A DNA stretch of 64,000 bases from Terriglobia bacterium (lineage in GTDB: Bacteria > Acidobacteriota > Terriglobia > JAIQFV01). Within the stretch, counting starts at the first letter, position 1. The number at the start of each line of letters is the position of its first letter. This document shows positions 51,765 through 61,725 of this stretch, one piece after another. The notes beneath the pieces were generated by a model, which saw nothing but the letters and a program-made list of their open reading frames with translations, ran no database searches and was not told the origin of the DNA. The stretch spans positions 124,001 through 188,000 of the forward strand of contig JAIQFY010000005.1 of the NCBI GenBank assembly GCA_020072965.1, in the 5' to 3' direction. The position numbers and the translations under genes are program-made.

Positions 51765-53567
51765 TCACCGGCCCCGGAAATGCTCAACAATTTTCTTGGT
51801 GACTGATGGTCCCACCACTTCGCTCAGTGCCTCGAACGATGACTGCTTGATCCCAGCGACACTCCCGAACTTACGCAACAGACGTTGAGCGGTTTTGGCC
51901 CCCACGCCCGGGATGGCAACCAGCTCCGTGGTCAATGTTCGTCCGGCCCGGCGTTTCCGGTGGAAGGTCACTGCGAATCGGTGCGACTCGTCCCGGATCT
52001 GCTGAATCAAGTGAAGGACGGGACTGCTTTTTTCCAGCGCTACGGGTTCGTTCTCACGGCCGCGGATGAAGACAATTTCCTCGCGCTTGGCGATGGACGC
52101 CAGCGGCTGGGCCACCAGGTCCAGGGAATCCAGTGCCGAGGCCGCGGCATGAAGCTGGCCCAGCCCGCCGTCCACGAGCACCAGGTCCGGCAGCTTCTTT
52201 TTTTCGTCCAGCAGGCGCCGGTAACGCCGCGTCACCACCTCCCGCATGGAGGCAAAGTCATCGGCCCCGACGACGGTCTGGATGAGGAACTTCCGGTAGT
52301 CGCTTTTCTTCATCCGGCCATCCTCCCAGACCACGCAGGAGGCCACACTGTCAGTCCCCTGGATGTTGGAAATATCAAAGCACTCGATGCGTCGGGGGGA
52401 GGCCTCCAAATCCAGGGCATCCTGTAAGGCCGTGCTGATGGTCTTTGAGGAAGGCGTCAGGGTCCGAAAGCGCTGGTCGAATGAGATCTTGGCGTTGCGC
52501 TCAACCAGCTCCACGAACTGTCTCTTGGCCCCCCGCTGCGGGGTGATGATTTCAACTCTCCTTCCCCGTTTTTCGCTCAGGATCTCCTCAAGCACGGCGC
52601 GGTCTTCAAAGTCCAGCGGGACAAAGATCTGGGCGGGCGTAAACGATTCGTTCAGATAGAACTGCTTGAGGAACGCCCCCAGGAATTCGGACGGATCGTA
52701 GAGGCTGACATCCTCCCAGAAGTACTCGCGCCGTTCGACCACCCGCCCGCTCCGCATATGAAAGAGATTCAAGGCGGCGAGCGGCGGCTCGGCGTGGACG
52801 GCCACAATGTCAAGATCATCACTGCGCGTGGAGGCCAGCTTTTGTCGTTCTCCCAGTTCCGCCACAGTGTGGGCCAAGTCACGGTATTTGGCCGCCGCTT
52901 CGAATCGCTCCTCCTGAGCGGCCTCCTCCATGCGCGACTGAAGCTGCTCCGCCAGGTTGGAGGTGCGTCCCTCCAGGAGCATTTTGACGTCATTGACCGC
53001 GGCATCGTAGCGCTCCCGGGTACAAAGCTCGGCAACGCAAGGACCCAAACAACGTTTGATGTGGTATTGAAGGCAGGGCCGCGGCAGGCCCGCGTCGATG
53101 TCGATGGAACAGGATCGTATCCCGAAGTACTGATGCGCCAGTTTCTTGGAACGAATGCCCAGACTGGCGGGGAAATAGGGCCCGAAATAATGAGCACCAT
53201 CATTGCGGAGGCGGCGGGTGTAAATGAGCCGGGGAAATTTTTCTTGAATGGTCAGCTTGAGGTAAGGGTACGTCTTGTCGTCTCTCAGGAGAATGTTGTA
53301 ACGCGGCTTGTTTTGCTTGATGAAATTGTTCTCGAGGGCAAGGGCCTCATGTTCGTTGTCGACCACAACGGTGCGGAGGTCAGCAATCTCCTGGACCAGA
53401 CGGCTGGTCTTGTCATCGCGTCCACGGGACTCCTGGAAGTAGCTGCGGACACGGCTGCGCAGCGATTTTGCCTTCCCCACATAGATGATTTCACCTGTGG
53501 CGCTCAGAAACAGGTACACGCCCGGCTCGGTGGGAAGACTGCTGAGATTTTCATCCGAGAGGATCAT
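51765..53567 (-). CDS. uvrC: UvrABC excinuclease subunit C
   Basis: Makes both incisions around bulky DNA lesions recognised by UvrAB. It is 600 residues. The GIY-YIG 3'-nuclease domain is at the N-terminus (PGVYLFLSATGEIIYVGKAKSLRSRV), followed by a Cys cluster (CLQYHIKRCLGPC) and a UVR domain (around 195-230, for UvrB contact). The RNase H-like 5'-nuclease domain comes next (ECFDISNIQGTDSVASCVVWEDG, VLVDGGLGQL). A C-terminal helix-hairpin-helix pair (LVAIPGVGAKTAQRLLRKFGS) completes it. No upstream ribosome site is strong. All domains are complete. Confidence 0.97.
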   Translation of the reverse strand: MILSDENLSSLPTEPGVYLFLSATGEIIYVGKAKSLRSRVRSYFQESRGRDDKTSRLVQEIADLRTVVVDNEHEALALENNFIKQNKPRYNILLRDDKTYPYLKLTIQEKFPRLIYTRRLRNDGAHYFGPYFPASLGIRSKKLAHQYFGIRSCSIDIDAGLPRPCLQYHIKRCLGPCVAELCTRERYDAAVNDVKMLLEGRTSNLAEQLQSRMEEAAQEERFEAAAKYRDLAHTVAELGERQKLASTRSDDLDIVAVHAEPPLAALNLFHMRSGRVVERREYFWEDVSLYDPSEFLGAFLKQFYLNESFTPAQIFVPLDFEDRAVLEEILSEKRGRRVEIITPQRGAKRQFVELVERNAKISFDQRFRTLTPSSKTISTALQDALDLEASPRRIECFDISNIQGTDSVASCVVWEDGRMKKSDYRKFLIQTVVGADDFASMREVVTRRYRRLLDEKKKLPDLVLVDGGLGQLHAAASALDSLDLVAQPLASIAKREEIVFIRGRENEPVALEKSSPVLHLIQQIRDESHRFAVTFHRKRRAGRTLTTELVAIPGVGAKTAQRLLRKFGSVAGIKQSSFEALSEVVGPSVTKKIVEHFRGR

Positions 53568-53905
53568 TCTTGAAATACCCGAATCATCCGGTCGACGGAC
53601 CTAAGATTGTGTGTCTTGCGACTTAACACGAGCTATTATAAGGGAAAAGAACAGTCCTAGATAAAATCGGATACCTCTTCGGAATTTGAATCCCCGCATC
53701 GAGGGTCACGACCCCCGCCTTTTTCGACCGAATCCGTGTGCCGGAGCAGTTCTTGAAGGAAGGCTCCGGGGTCACTTACTCCCTTAATGGTACGACAGCA
53801 ACCCGTGCGGGGGCCATGCCTATTGCATTTCCCGTGTGGCCTGTGATAACCTTTGTGCGCTTACTTATCATTACCTTGAGAGGGACAAAGAAAGAAGGAG
53901 ACTCT

Positions 53906-54607
53906 ATGTCGTTTGCAAAGTCGGCGTTGCGGTGTGGCACGATGCTGCTACTCGCGTTCGTCAGCGTGTTAGCGGTCAGTGGTTGCGCCACCAAGAAATA
54001 CGTTAAGCAACAAGTTGATCCACTGACAGGCAAAGTCGCGGAGATCGAATCCATCACGAAGAAGAACACTGAGGATATTCGCGACGTCGATAGCCGTGCC
54101 CAGGCGGGCATTCAAGCGGCCACTGCCAAGGCCGAAGCCGCCGATGCCAAGGCCGCGACGGCCAACCAGAAGGCGGACGGAGCACAGTCAGCGACGGACC
54201 AGATTGCAAAGAACGTGAAGGATGTTGAATCAAAGCTGGGGAATCTCGACACCTACAAGCTTGCCGAATCAACCGAAGTAACCTTCAAAAGCGGCCAATT
54301 TGAACTCAGCGAGGAAGCAAGAGAGAGTTTGGATTCGATAGCCTCGAAGGTCAAGGATCAAAAGGGCTACATCCTTGAAATTAAAGGATTTACCGACGAC
54401 CGCGGGAGTGAGTCATCCAATCTGCAGTTGAGTGAAAAACGGGCCGAGACCGTCAAGCGGTACCTGGCAACCCAGCACAATATCCCCCTGTTCCGGATCT
54501 CCGTAATTGGGATTGGCGAGGCCAAACCGGCAGAGGATAATAAGACCAGGGAAGGACGTGCTCGCAACCGCCGTGTCGAAGTTCGACTGCTTCGAAGCAC
54601 GGTTTAG
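53906..54607 (+). CDS. OmpA-family peptidoglycan-binding lipoprotein (Pal-like)
   Basis: A 233-residue envelope protein. A signal peptide ends in the lipobox VSGC (Cys27), giving a lipidated N-terminus. Residues 40-115 form an Ala/Lys/Asp-rich coiled coil. The OmpA C-terminal domain follows (about 120-230) with EIKGFTDDRGSESSNLQLSEKRAETVKRYL and the ARNRRVEV ending that contact peptidoglycan. The ATG at 53906 follows AAGGAG; the longer open frame to 53738 lacks a ribosome site. The coiled-coil linker makes it longer than a simple Pal. No tol genes are adjacent. It ends at a bidirectional terminator. Confidence 0.92.
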   Translation: MSFAKSALRCGTMLLLAFVSVLAVSGCATKKYVKQQVDPLTGKVAEIESITKKNTEDIRDVDSRAQAGIQAATAKAEAADAKAATANQKADGAQSATDQIAKNVKDVESKLGNLDTYKLAESTEVTFKSGQFELSEEARESLDSIASKVKDQKGYILEIKGFTDDRGSESSNLQLSEKRAETVKRYLATQHNIPLFRISVIGIGEAKPAEDNKTREGRARNRRVEVRLLRSTV

Positions 54608-54854
54608 GGTCATCCTTCAAAGGCAGCTTGTGAGGACGGGCCGCGGGATCTACGGACCCTTGGTGTTGCAATCTGTCAAAAACGAGTCCTAAGATTTCTT
54701 ACGGCACCCCTTTTGGTTGGAGATTGCGGATTTCGGAATGCGGAATGGAAACGTGAAACTTCGGTTCCAGTCCCCGTGAACTTGTGATAATCCGAAGCGG
54801 AATCGAAGATTGAAAGGGATTTACGTCCAACTCTCTTTCTGAACATTTCTCTTG

Positions 54855-54909
54855 TCATAAAAAAGGCGCCCGAAGAGACCAGCCTGGTCTCAGGGCGCCT
54901 TTTTTATGA
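54855..54909. terminator. Bidirectional intrinsic terminator between the OmpA-like gene and gdh
   Basis: TCATAAAAAAGGCGCCC (54855-54871) pairs perfectly with 54893-54909, and GAGACC/GGTCTC extends the inner stem (54875-54880 with 54886-54891). The A-run on the left and T-run on the right make it work for both converging genes. Confidence 0.93.
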
Positions 54910-54939
54910 TAATCTGCGAACGAGCCTGACAATCTGAAG

Positions 54940-56205
54940 CTAAGCGTAAATGCCGCGCAGCTTGGTGGTGTAGGCGACACGGTCGATCGCCAGCATATAA
55001 GAGGCGATCCGCATGTTCACTCTGTGCTTGTCCGCGTAGGCGGCCACCGCGTTAAAGCTGTCCACCATGATCCGCTCCAATTCGGAATTCACCACCGCCT
55101 CGGTCCAGAAGTAACCCTGCCGGTCTTGCACCCATTCAAAATAGGAAACGGTCACACCCCCTGCGTTTGCCAGGATATCGGGGATCACGAGGATCCTCTT
55201 GGATTCGAGGATATCATCGGCGGCCGCGGTGGTTGGGCCGTTGGCACCTTCACAAATAATCTTGCAATGGAGCTTATCGGCGTTCTGGCTGGTGATTTGG
55301 TTTTCGGTCGCCGCCGGGACGAGGATGTCGCACTGGGCTTCCAGCAGGGCCTCGTTGGTGCATGGAGTCGTTCCAGGCAAGGACTCGAGTGTCCGGGTTT
55401 CCTGGTAATGCTTTATGGCCGCATGCACATCAATCCCATGATCATTCAAAATTCCCCCGTTAATATCAGATAGACCGACGATTCGATATCCTGCCTCAAA
55501 CAGCAGGCGGGCCCCTATGGAACCTACATTCCCGAATCCCTGCACGGCCACGCGGGTCTCTTCGCGCTTCATGCCGATCCGCTTGATGGCTTGGTCGCAA
55601 CAAATCATGACGCCTCGCCCCGTTGCGTCGTGGCGTCCCTGGGATCCTCCCAATTCGATGGGTTTGCCGGTGACGACACCCGTGACGGTGTGGCGCTGAT
55701 GCATGGAATAGGTATCCATCACCCACGCCATGACTTGCTCATTCGTGTTCATATCCGGGGCTGGAACGTCGCGCTCGGGACCGAGGACATCGATCAGCAT
55801 GGCCGTATATCGGCGAGTCAGCTTCTCCTTCTCGCCCATGCTCATGTGTGCAGGATCGCAGATAATGCCGCCCTTGGCCCCTCCGAAGGGAATATTCACG
55901 ACGGCACACTTCCAGGTCATCCAGGCGGCCAGGGCACGCACTTCATCCAGGGAAACATTCGGGGCAAACCGGATGCCTCCCTTGCACGGTCCGCGCGCAA
56001 TGTTGTGTTGCACGCGATACCCTGTAAACACTTTCAGTTGGCCATTGTCCATCATGATGGGAATGGACACCGTGATCTCCCGGTCGGGAGATCTGAGAAT
56101 CTGATAAAGGCCTGGATCAAGCTTCAATTTTTCAGCGGCAATGTCGAACCGTGACATCATGGATTCAAACGGATTTGTTTCTTTATCCTGCAGGATTGCT
56201 GTCAT
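54940..56205 (-). CDS. gdhA: Glutamate dehydrogenase (Glu/Leu/Phe/Val family)
   Basis: Reversible oxidative deamination of glutamate to 2-oxoglutarate and ammonia. It is 421 residues from the ATG at 56205. The substrate-binding region has [39 protein letters not shown], including catalytic Lys residues, and [20 protein letters not shown] follows. The Rossmann fold is [17 protein letters not shown]. The length and these motifs fit the hexameric NAD(P)-dependent Glu dehydrogenase of thermophile/clostridial type. An Asp/Glu after the second strand was not examined closely, so cofactor choice is left open. It complements glnA (10432) in nitrogen assimilation. Confidence 0.94.
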   Translation of the reverse strand: MTAILQDKETNPFESMMSRFDIAAEKLKLDPGLYQILRSPDREITVSIPIMMDNGQLKVFTGYRVQHNIARGPCKGGIRFAPNVSLDEVRALAAWMTWKCAVVNIPFGGAKGGIICDPAHMSMGEKEKLTRRYTAMLIDVLGPERDVPAPDMNTNEQVMAWVMDTYSMHQRHTVTGVVTGKPIELGGSQGRHDATGRGVMICCDQAIKRIGMKREETRVAVQGFGNVGSIGARLLFEAGYRIVGLSDINGGILNDHGIDVHAAIKHYQETRTLESLPGTTPCTNEALLEAQCDILVPAATENQITSQNADKLHCKIICEGANGPTTAAADDILESKRILVIPDILANAGGVTVSYFEWVQDRQGYFWTEAVVNSELERIMVDSFNAVAAYADKHRVNMRIASYMLAIDRVAYTTKLRGIYA

Positions 56206-56389
56206 TTCAGCCCCCACACTAAATTTGAGACACGAAGTGTTCAAAAAGTATATTGAAACCCACCCGTATTATCAAGGGGAAAACGGGTTGGGATCGGCCC
56301 CGAGGGGGTGGGACGCCCCGCATCGGGCACGCCTGGCGCGACACAATTTTCACCGGGAAGGGAATAAGGGGTGGCGGAATAACTCCGTG

Positions 56390-57319
56390 TTAGAAGGAAA
56401 CGGGAGCAGGGTCTCTCTGATTCCGGTTTTTCCACAAGGCCTCGGAAGTGCTAGCTTCGTCGCTGCTTCCAAGCTCTACCAACTCCCACAGGGTACGATC
56501 CTTAAGGATTCTTGAGACCAGGGCGGTGTGCAGGGCGTGACCCGCCCGGTGGGCGTTTACACGAGCCAGCATGGGTGAGCCCAACAAAGCGAGATCGCCG
56601 ATCAAATCGAGCACCTTGTGGCGGACAAACTCATCCTTGAACTGCAGAGTCGCTTCGTTCATCATCCCGTCACGAGTCAGCACGATCGCATTCTCGAGAG
56701 AGCCTCCGCGGATCAAACCGTTGCGCCGCAGCATCTCCACTTCATCATAGAAACCAAAGGTCCGCGCAATGCCGACCTCTGTGCGGTAACTTCGAGGAGT
56801 CATGGTGCACTCAAAGTGCTGCCGGCCGATCAGGGGATGGGTAAAATCGATATCGTAGCAAAGCTGAAATTGATTGGCGGGGGCGATCGAAATCATTTTC
56901 TGGCCGTCTCTCAATTGAAATTCCCGCCTGATCTTCAGAAACTTCTGCGGCCGGTCCTGAAATGTGATTCCCGCGGAATCAATTGCTTCCATGTAAAAAC
57001 GCGCGCTTCCATCCAGGATAGGAGTTTCCAGGTTGTCAATCGCCACGATGGCGTTCGTGACGCCGCACCCGTGCAGGGCCGAGAGTACGTGCTCAACCGT
57101 GTAAATCAATACACCTTTTTTCATGAGCGTGGTCGCATAGCTTACCTTGGCCACATTGGTCGCTGAGGCCTCTATAATGAAATTGTCAAGATCAGTGCGC
57201 TGAAAAACGACCCCCGTATCGACAGGGGCGGGCAGAAGACGGAGGGTGACCTTTTGACCGGTATGCAAGCCTATCCCGGAGAGTTCAGAAGAAGAACTCA
57301 ATGTCGTTTGTAACTGCAT
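56390..57319 (-). CDS. lpxC: UDP-3-O-acyl-N-acetylglucosamine deacetylase
   Basis: Zinc hydrolase for the committed step of lipid A synthesis. It is 309 residues from the ATG at 57319. Zn and catalytic residues sit in YTVEHVLSALHG (His) and in FVRHKVLDLIGDLALLG (His and Asp), with the general acid His in NAHRAGHALHTALV. TLSSSSELSGIGLHTGQKVTLRLLPA is the typical opening. An in-frame TTG at 57322 adds one residue. It pairs functionally with lpxD (40977), although the two are not neighbours. Confidence 0.96.
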   Translation of the reverse strand: MQLQTTLSSSSELSGIGLHTGQKVTLRLLPAPVDTGVVFQRTDLDNFIIEASATNVAKVSYATTLMKKGVLIYTVEHVLSALHGCGVTNAIVAIDNLETPILDGSARFYMEAIDSAGITFQDRPQKFLKIRREFQLRDGQKMISIAPANQFQLCYDIDFTHPLIGRQHFECTMTPRSYRTEVGIARTFGFYDEVEMLRRNGLIRGGSLENAIVLTRDGMMNEATLQFKDEFVRHKVLDLIGDLALLGSPMLARVNAHRAGHALHTALVSRILKDRTLWELVELGSSDEASTSEALWKNRNQRDPAPVSF

Positions 57320-57360
57320 CAAAACAAATTCTCCTTATGTTCCGAAAATGATTTCTGCCG

Positions 57361-57445
57361 CCTGACGGGAGATAAAGGCACTCCCTCTTATATGGAGGGG
57401 TAGCAACTCTCAGGCCATCTGACGATGGACTTCCTATCTCTTTGA
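57361..57445 (+). promoter_or_regulatory. Candidate structured leader, glycine-aptamer-like
   Basis: The segment can fold as a three-way junction: GAGATA (57370-57375) with TATCTC (57435-57440), CCCTC with GAGGG (about 57383-57399), and CCATC with GATGG (57415-57428). The stretch AGCAACTCTCAGGCC followed by GGAC resembles the 3' half of glycine riboswitch aptamers, but the CCGAAGG core of that family is absent. It lies about 340 nt upstream of the LOG-family gene and is antisense to the lpxC leader. A covariance-model search would settle it. Confidence 0.3.
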
Positions 57446-57785
57446 AGTAAGGTTATTTAGTAGCGGGTGATTCAAGGGAGAACGAGGCGAGAGTGTTGTT
57501 AAATGAACACACTTAATCAACGCCACGAGGCAAAAGTGGGACGATGGGACCGTGTCCACATGAGCCGACTTATTTGCTTTAATGTATGAGAGTTATGGTA
57601 TTTTAGTGCGGCGCCTGTTGTGAAACGTTGCGAATCCAGACTCTGACGAGATCTTCGATGAGCACGCTGGCGAAAGAGGGCGTTAGGATAAGGCAACGCC
57701 TGTGAGGAAAGAAGACGGGTTTTTCCGGGGCTGGGTGAGTGGACATGATGAGACGATAATTTCCTGAAGAGGATGTCCGAAAACG

Positions 57786-58511
57786 ATGACAAAGAAAATT
57801 CTCGAAAGGCAGTACCTGATTGACGACTTTGCACCTAAAGAATCCTGGCGGCTGTTTCGAATTATGGCCGAATTCGTTGAAGGATTTGAAACCCTGGCGC
57901 AAGTCAGCCAGGCGGTCACCATGTTTGGGTCTGCGCGGGCGAAGCCCGGGTCGCATGAGTACGAGACCGCACGGGCCATCGCCTCACTGCTGGCTCAGAA
58001 CGGGTACGCAGTCATTACAGGCGGGGGTCCCGGGGTCATGGAGGGGGCCAACCGCGGCGCCTTTGAAGCAAGTGGGGAGTCCATTGGGTTGAACATCGAA
58101 CTGCCATTCGAACAGAAATCGAACTTCTTTATTACAACCTTGCTGAACTTCCGTTATTTTTTCGTTCGGAAGGTAATGTTCGTAAAATACTCCCAGGCCT
58201 TTGTAATCCTCCCGGGCGGTTTTGGGACCATGGATGAGCTCTTTGAATCCCTCACCTTGATCCAGACGAAAAAAATTAAGCCATTCCCGGTGATCCTGAT
58301 CGGGCGCGACTACTGGAAAGGGCTCATCGAGTGGCTTCGAAACACCATGGTCGCGGAGGGGAAGATCTCGCCCCATGATCTTGAACTCTTCAAAGTAGTG
58401 GACACTCCGGGAGAGGTCCTCACGGCCATCAAGGAAAAATTCATCCCCGAATGTGTCAGGGTCCCGGTCGTCAATGGCGAGGATGCCGTCGATGGACCCC
58501 TTTCCAAGTGA
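57786..58511 (+). CDS. LOG-family (TIGR00730) phosphoribohydrolase
   Basis: A 241-residue Rossmann-like protein. The two signatures of the family are GGGPGVMEGANRGAFEAS (PGGxGxxxE-type nucleotide site) and ILPGGFGTMDELFESLTLIQT. In plants and some bacteria these enzymes release cytokinin base from its riboside monophosphate; in many bacteria they act as nucleotide 5'-monophosphate nucleosidases. An extra 40-residue N-terminal region (FAPKESWRLFRIMAEFVEGFETLAQ) marks the longer subgroup. It follows a 460-nt leader region shared with lpxC and converges with the pspA gene. Confidence 0.92.
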   Translation: MTKKILERQYLIDDFAPKESWRLFRIMAEFVEGFETLAQVSQAVTMFGSARAKPGSHEYETARAIASLLAQNGYAVITGGGPGVMEGANRGAFEASGESIGLNIELPFEQKSNFFITTLLNFRYFFVRKVMFVKYSQAFVILPGGFGTMDELFESLTLIQTKKIKPFPVILIGRDYWKGLIEWLRNTMVAEGKISPHDLELFKVVDTPGEVLTAIKEKFIPECVRVPVVNGEDAVDGPLSK

Positions 58512-58566
58512 ACCTCGACTAGCGTTCTCCTGACCCTACCCCGATGGATGCCGCTCCGAGTTTAAC

Positions 58567-59235
58567 TTAAGCGGTTTTCAATTTGCGGCGCTCCTTGAGG
58601 TCTTGCAGCAGGCGCTCAACCTCGTTCTCTTTCTCCAATTTGGCAAACTGATCGTCGATGTTATCCCCCAGCAGTTCCGCCTTTGCCTCGCTGACCGCCT
58701 CCCCATGCGTCACCTTGTCTTTCATCCGCTCAAACGTGGCCACTTTAGATTGGTCCCCCATCGAGGCCTGGGCGTCCATGGCCTTGGAGGCCGCTCGTGC
58801 GCGACGGTGGCGCGCGATCAGGATATCTTTCTTCGATTCCGCCTCGGTGAGCTTCTCCTCCAGCTTGTGGAAGGCGCTCTTAAGGTTTTCCACCTGACCT
58901 TTCTGGTTTGCCACCTGCTGCTTGAAGCTCTCGGATAATTCCTGAAAGCTCTGGTGCCGCGCCAGGGCCGCCCGCGCGAGGTCGTCTTGATTCTTGTCCA
59001 CAGCCAGCTCGGCTTTTCGCATCCACTCTCTTATCTTCTCCTCATGCTCGGTCTGCTTTTTCTCGAGCAGGTGCAGATCGGCGATGGATACGGCCACTTG
59101 CGTCTTCACCTGGATCAGTTGGTTTTGCATGTCGAGGATGACTTGCTTGATCATTTTTTCGGGATCTTCAGCCTTGTCAATCAGGTCGTTCAGATTCGCG
59201 CGAATCAATGTTGATACACGGTCCAGTAATGCCAT
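58567..59235 (-). CDS. pspA: Phage shock protein A / IM30 family
   Basis: Membrane-associated ESCRT-III-like coiled-coil protein that stabilises the inner membrane under stress. It is 222 residues and almost entirely helical. The opening ALLDRVSTLIRANLNDLIDKAEDPEKMIKQVILDMQ is the typical amphipathic helix 0 and hairpin start. The ATG at 59235 follows AAAGGAG; upstream codons are excluded. It is the last gene of an operon with flotillin, an NfeD-like protein, a miniprotein and an XRE regulator, rather than with pspBCF. Confidence 0.95.
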   Translation of the reverse strand: MALLDRVSTLIRANLNDLIDKAEDPEKMIKQVILDMQNQLIQVKTQVAVSIADLHLLEKKQTEHEEKIREWMRKAELAVDKNQDDLARAALARHQSFQELSESFKQQVANQKGQVENLKSAFHKLEEKLTEAESKKDILIARHRRARAASKAMDAQASMGDQSKVATFERMKDKVTHGEAVSEAKAELLGDNIDDQFAKLEKENEVERLLQDLKERRKLKTA

Positions 59236-59404
59236 GGGTTTGCTCCTTTCTTTATCAAAACAGCAGAATCCAAATCGAGACTCAGTCCAGCCTTGGATGG
59301 CTTGGAAGCAGACCACATCCCCTTGAGGATCACCTCAAACCGCCGGTCTGCCTCCATTCATCCGAAGCGCCGGGCTTCAAGTCCTGTTCACAACCGCACG
59401 CCGC

Positions 59405-60826
59405 TCATGGGTGCTCCGACTTCTCACTCTTCTCTCCAATTGTGCGCACCTTTGACATCAGGTCAGAGAGCTTCATCCCTGTGAGGGTTTCAAAGAGGGC
59501 AGGCACCTGGGCGACCATTTTTGTCATGTCGCCAGTTACCTTATTGATGCCTGCCGCATCGCCATTACCAGTCGAGACGATGGTGATCCTATCAACCTTT
59601 GAGAGCGGCTCTGCGAGCGCCCGGACGACTTCCGGCAGGCCCGTCAGCAATTTGTCGAAAACCGCGGCCTGGTTATACTCCTGGAAGGCCTCGGCCTTGA
59701 CGTTCATGGCCTTCGCCTCGGCTTCACCCTTTTTGAAGATAATATCGGCCTCAGCCTCACCTTGCGCCCGGATGGCGCTGGCATGACCCTCGGCTTCGGC
59801 GATAAGCTTCTGCCTTTCGGCGGCCGCGAGGGTCTCGATGCGTTGACGCTCGACTTCCGCCTGCTTCAATACCGTGGCGATGAGTTGTTTTTCCATGCGC
59901 AGGATTTCGGCTTCCTGAACCTTGATTTGCTGCTCCTTTTCCACCTGTTGAATTTTGACAGACTCGGTCGTCACTTGTTGTTGCATGATGTTGGTCTGAA
60001 TCTCGTACGCTTTGTCAGCCTGCGCCTGCTGTTTCTTGACGGATTCCAGAAACGCTGCCTTCTTAACTTCGAGATCGCGCTGGGCTTCAGCCTGTTTGGC
60101 GAGCGACAGGGTCTCCGCCAGGACGCGTTCCTGATCGGCCTGGGCGCGCGCGATGGCCGCTTCCCGCTGGGCCAGGGCTCGCTTGATCGTAGTATCGCGA
60201 TCGGCCTCCGCCGACGCCACGTCCGCATCCCGGCGAATGCGCGCCACGTCCGGCTTTCCCATGTTCGAGATGTATTCGTTTTTGTCGCGCACTTCCTTGA
60301 TCGTGAAGGAAATGACTTCCAATCCCATTTTGTTCATGTCGTCAGCGCAGGTGGATCGCATGCGGTCGGCCACCATTTCGGGTTGCTTGACGATCTCTTC
60401 CACAGTGAGCTGGCCGATGATGCCGCGGAGATGGCCTTCCATCACGAGTCGAATGAGACTCTCGCGCTCGGTGGGGGTTTTCGTCAGGAATTGTTCGGCC
60501 GCGGTGCGGACCGATTCGGGATCGGATTTCACCTTGATCTGCGCCACGGCTTCAACCGTCACCGCCACCCCCTGCTTCGTGTAGAGGTCCTGCTGTGGCG
60601 CCACGTCGAAGGACATCAATTCCAAAGAAAGGTCCCGGCAGTTTTCAACCATCGGGAAAATGATGGTGCCGCCACCCTGCACAATCCTAGTTCCCCGAAA
60701 GCCATAGACGATGAGCGCCTGGTTCGGTCCCACCTTTCGAAACATGGAGGCCACGACCCCCATGATAATGACCAGCGCCATGATGCCCATTCCCACAAAG
60801 ACCCATAACCCTATTGAGCCTTCCAT
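59405..60826 (-). CDS. Flotillin (YqiK/FloT type) SPFH-domain protein
   Basis: Inner-membrane scaffold of functional microdomains. It is 473 residues. One N-terminal membrane helix (LWVFVGMGIMALVIIMGVVASMF) leads into an SPFH domain (KVGPNQALIVYGFRGTRIVQGGGTIIFP, about 31-190). A long coiled coil rich in Ala/Glu/Gln repeats (EAE...AQRE, 200-370) and a C-terminal piece (PEVVRALAEPLSKVDRITIV) complete it. The ATG follows AAAGGAGG. It lies between the NfeD-like gene (168 nt upstream) and pspA (169 nt downstream), matching the known pairing of flotillin with NfeD-family proteins. Confidence 0.95.
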   Translation of the reverse strand: MEGSIGLWVFVGMGIMALVIIMGVVASMFRKVGPNQALIVYGFRGTRIVQGGGTIIFPMVENCRDLSLELMSFDVAPQQDLYTKQGVAVTVEAVAQIKVKSDPESVRTAAEQFLTKTPTERESLIRLVMEGHLRGIIGQLTVEEIVKQPEMVADRMRSTCADDMNKMGLEVISFTIKEVRDKNEYISNMGKPDVARIRRDADVASAEADRDTTIKRALAQREAAIARAQADQERVLAETLSLAKQAEAQRDLEVKKAAFLESVKKQQAQADKAYEIQTNIMQQQVTTESVKIQQVEKEQQIKVQEAEILRMEKQLIATVLKQAEVERQRIETLAAAERQKLIAEAEGHASAIRAQGEAEADIIFKKGEAEAKAMNVKAEAFQEYNQAAVFDKLLTGLPEVVRALAEPLSKVDRITIVSTGNGDAAGINKVTGDMTKMVAQVPALFETLTGMKLSDLMSKVRTIGEKSEKSEHP

Positions 60827-60994
60827 AAATCTTCCTCCTTTGGATTTTTTGAGAATCGTTGAGGTTGATGTTCCACTGCTGCCCCTGCCGGCTTTAGCCG
60901 CAGGCCCAACCCGAGGGGACCGTCACCGAACTCCAATTCCGTCACCTCTCCGGGCTGCGTCCGGAGGAAACAGCGTCGAAGTGTTCGGCGCACT

Positions 60995-61585
60995 TCACTT
61001 GGTGAACTCCTCCCATCGTTGAACATAGGCAATCCCTTTTTCATACTTCGTAATGACAACCTCTGTCCCCTTTTCGAGGGCGCCGGCGTCCACACTCCGG
61101 GCCCCCGAGGTTTTTCGCGCCCCGGCCTGCGAGTAGATGATCTCACCCGTCCCATTGGCGCGAACGGGGCTCGAAATCCTGGCCAGCGTTCCCACCAGGT
61201 CGTAGTCTTCGGGATCGAGCTGGCTCTGGCGTGGAGCCAGAACCTTTATCATAAACAGGAAGACGACAGCCCCTCCACCGAGCCCGCTGAGGGTGGCCAT
61301 CAGAAGTCCCAACAAGAGCCAGAAATGGTAGTAGTGACTCAACAGATATCCCATTCCCCCGAACCAGGTGAGAAACGCCATGACGCTGGAGGAATTGATC
61401 GGCGAGATTCCAGTGTTGCTTCCAGTGGACGAGCCGTGATGGAGGTGGCCTAACCCTTGATGCAGCCCGTGCGCAGAGGCGTCGAAGGGGTGGAGATGGA
61501 AATGGAGATTGAGGTGCCCCATCAGCAGCGAGAGAATGGTCAGCGTAAATCCAACTACAAAACAGATCAAGTAAAACGTCGTCAT
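60995..61585 (-). CDS. NfeD/YqiJ-like membrane protein
   Basis: Flotillin partner of 196 residues. Two or three hydrophobic helices (TTFYLICFVVGFTLTILSLLMG; SVMAFLTWFGGMGYLLSHYYHFWLLLGLLMATLSGLGGGAVVFLF) surround a His-rich loop (HLNLHFHLHPFD...HGLHQGLGHLHHG). A C-terminal OB-like NfeD domain (LVGTLARISSPVRANGTGEIIY, to the end) faces the cytoplasm. The His-rich loop could bind metal; that is inference. It is immediately downstream of the XRE regulator and the 24-codon gene. Confidence 0.88.
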   Translation of the reverse strand: MTTFYLICFVVGFTLTILSLLMGHLNLHFHLHPFDASAHGLHQGLGHLHHGSSTGSNTGISPINSSSVMAFLTWFGGMGYLLSHYYHFWLLLGLLMATLSGLGGGAVVFLFMIKVLAPRQSQLDPEDYDLVGTLARISSPVRANGTGEIIYSQAGARKTSGARSVDAGALEKGTEVVITKYEKGIAYVQRWEEFTK

Positions 61586-61725
61586 GAAAATCCCCCCCTC
61601 ATGTGAGAAAGAATTTTCTGTCGGTTCCCCCCAGAACGGGTCCCATCGGCCTGCATCTACGCCTGTCTGAATCCAGCCTGTCAGCCCTTTTGCACCTCAC
61701 CGCATGCCGGGATGTTGCCATCCGG

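Noticed and set aside
59762-60808. 348-codon open frame on the + strand inside the flotillin gene
   Set aside because: Antisense of the long coiled coil, whose repetitive codons create a stop-free opposite frame.
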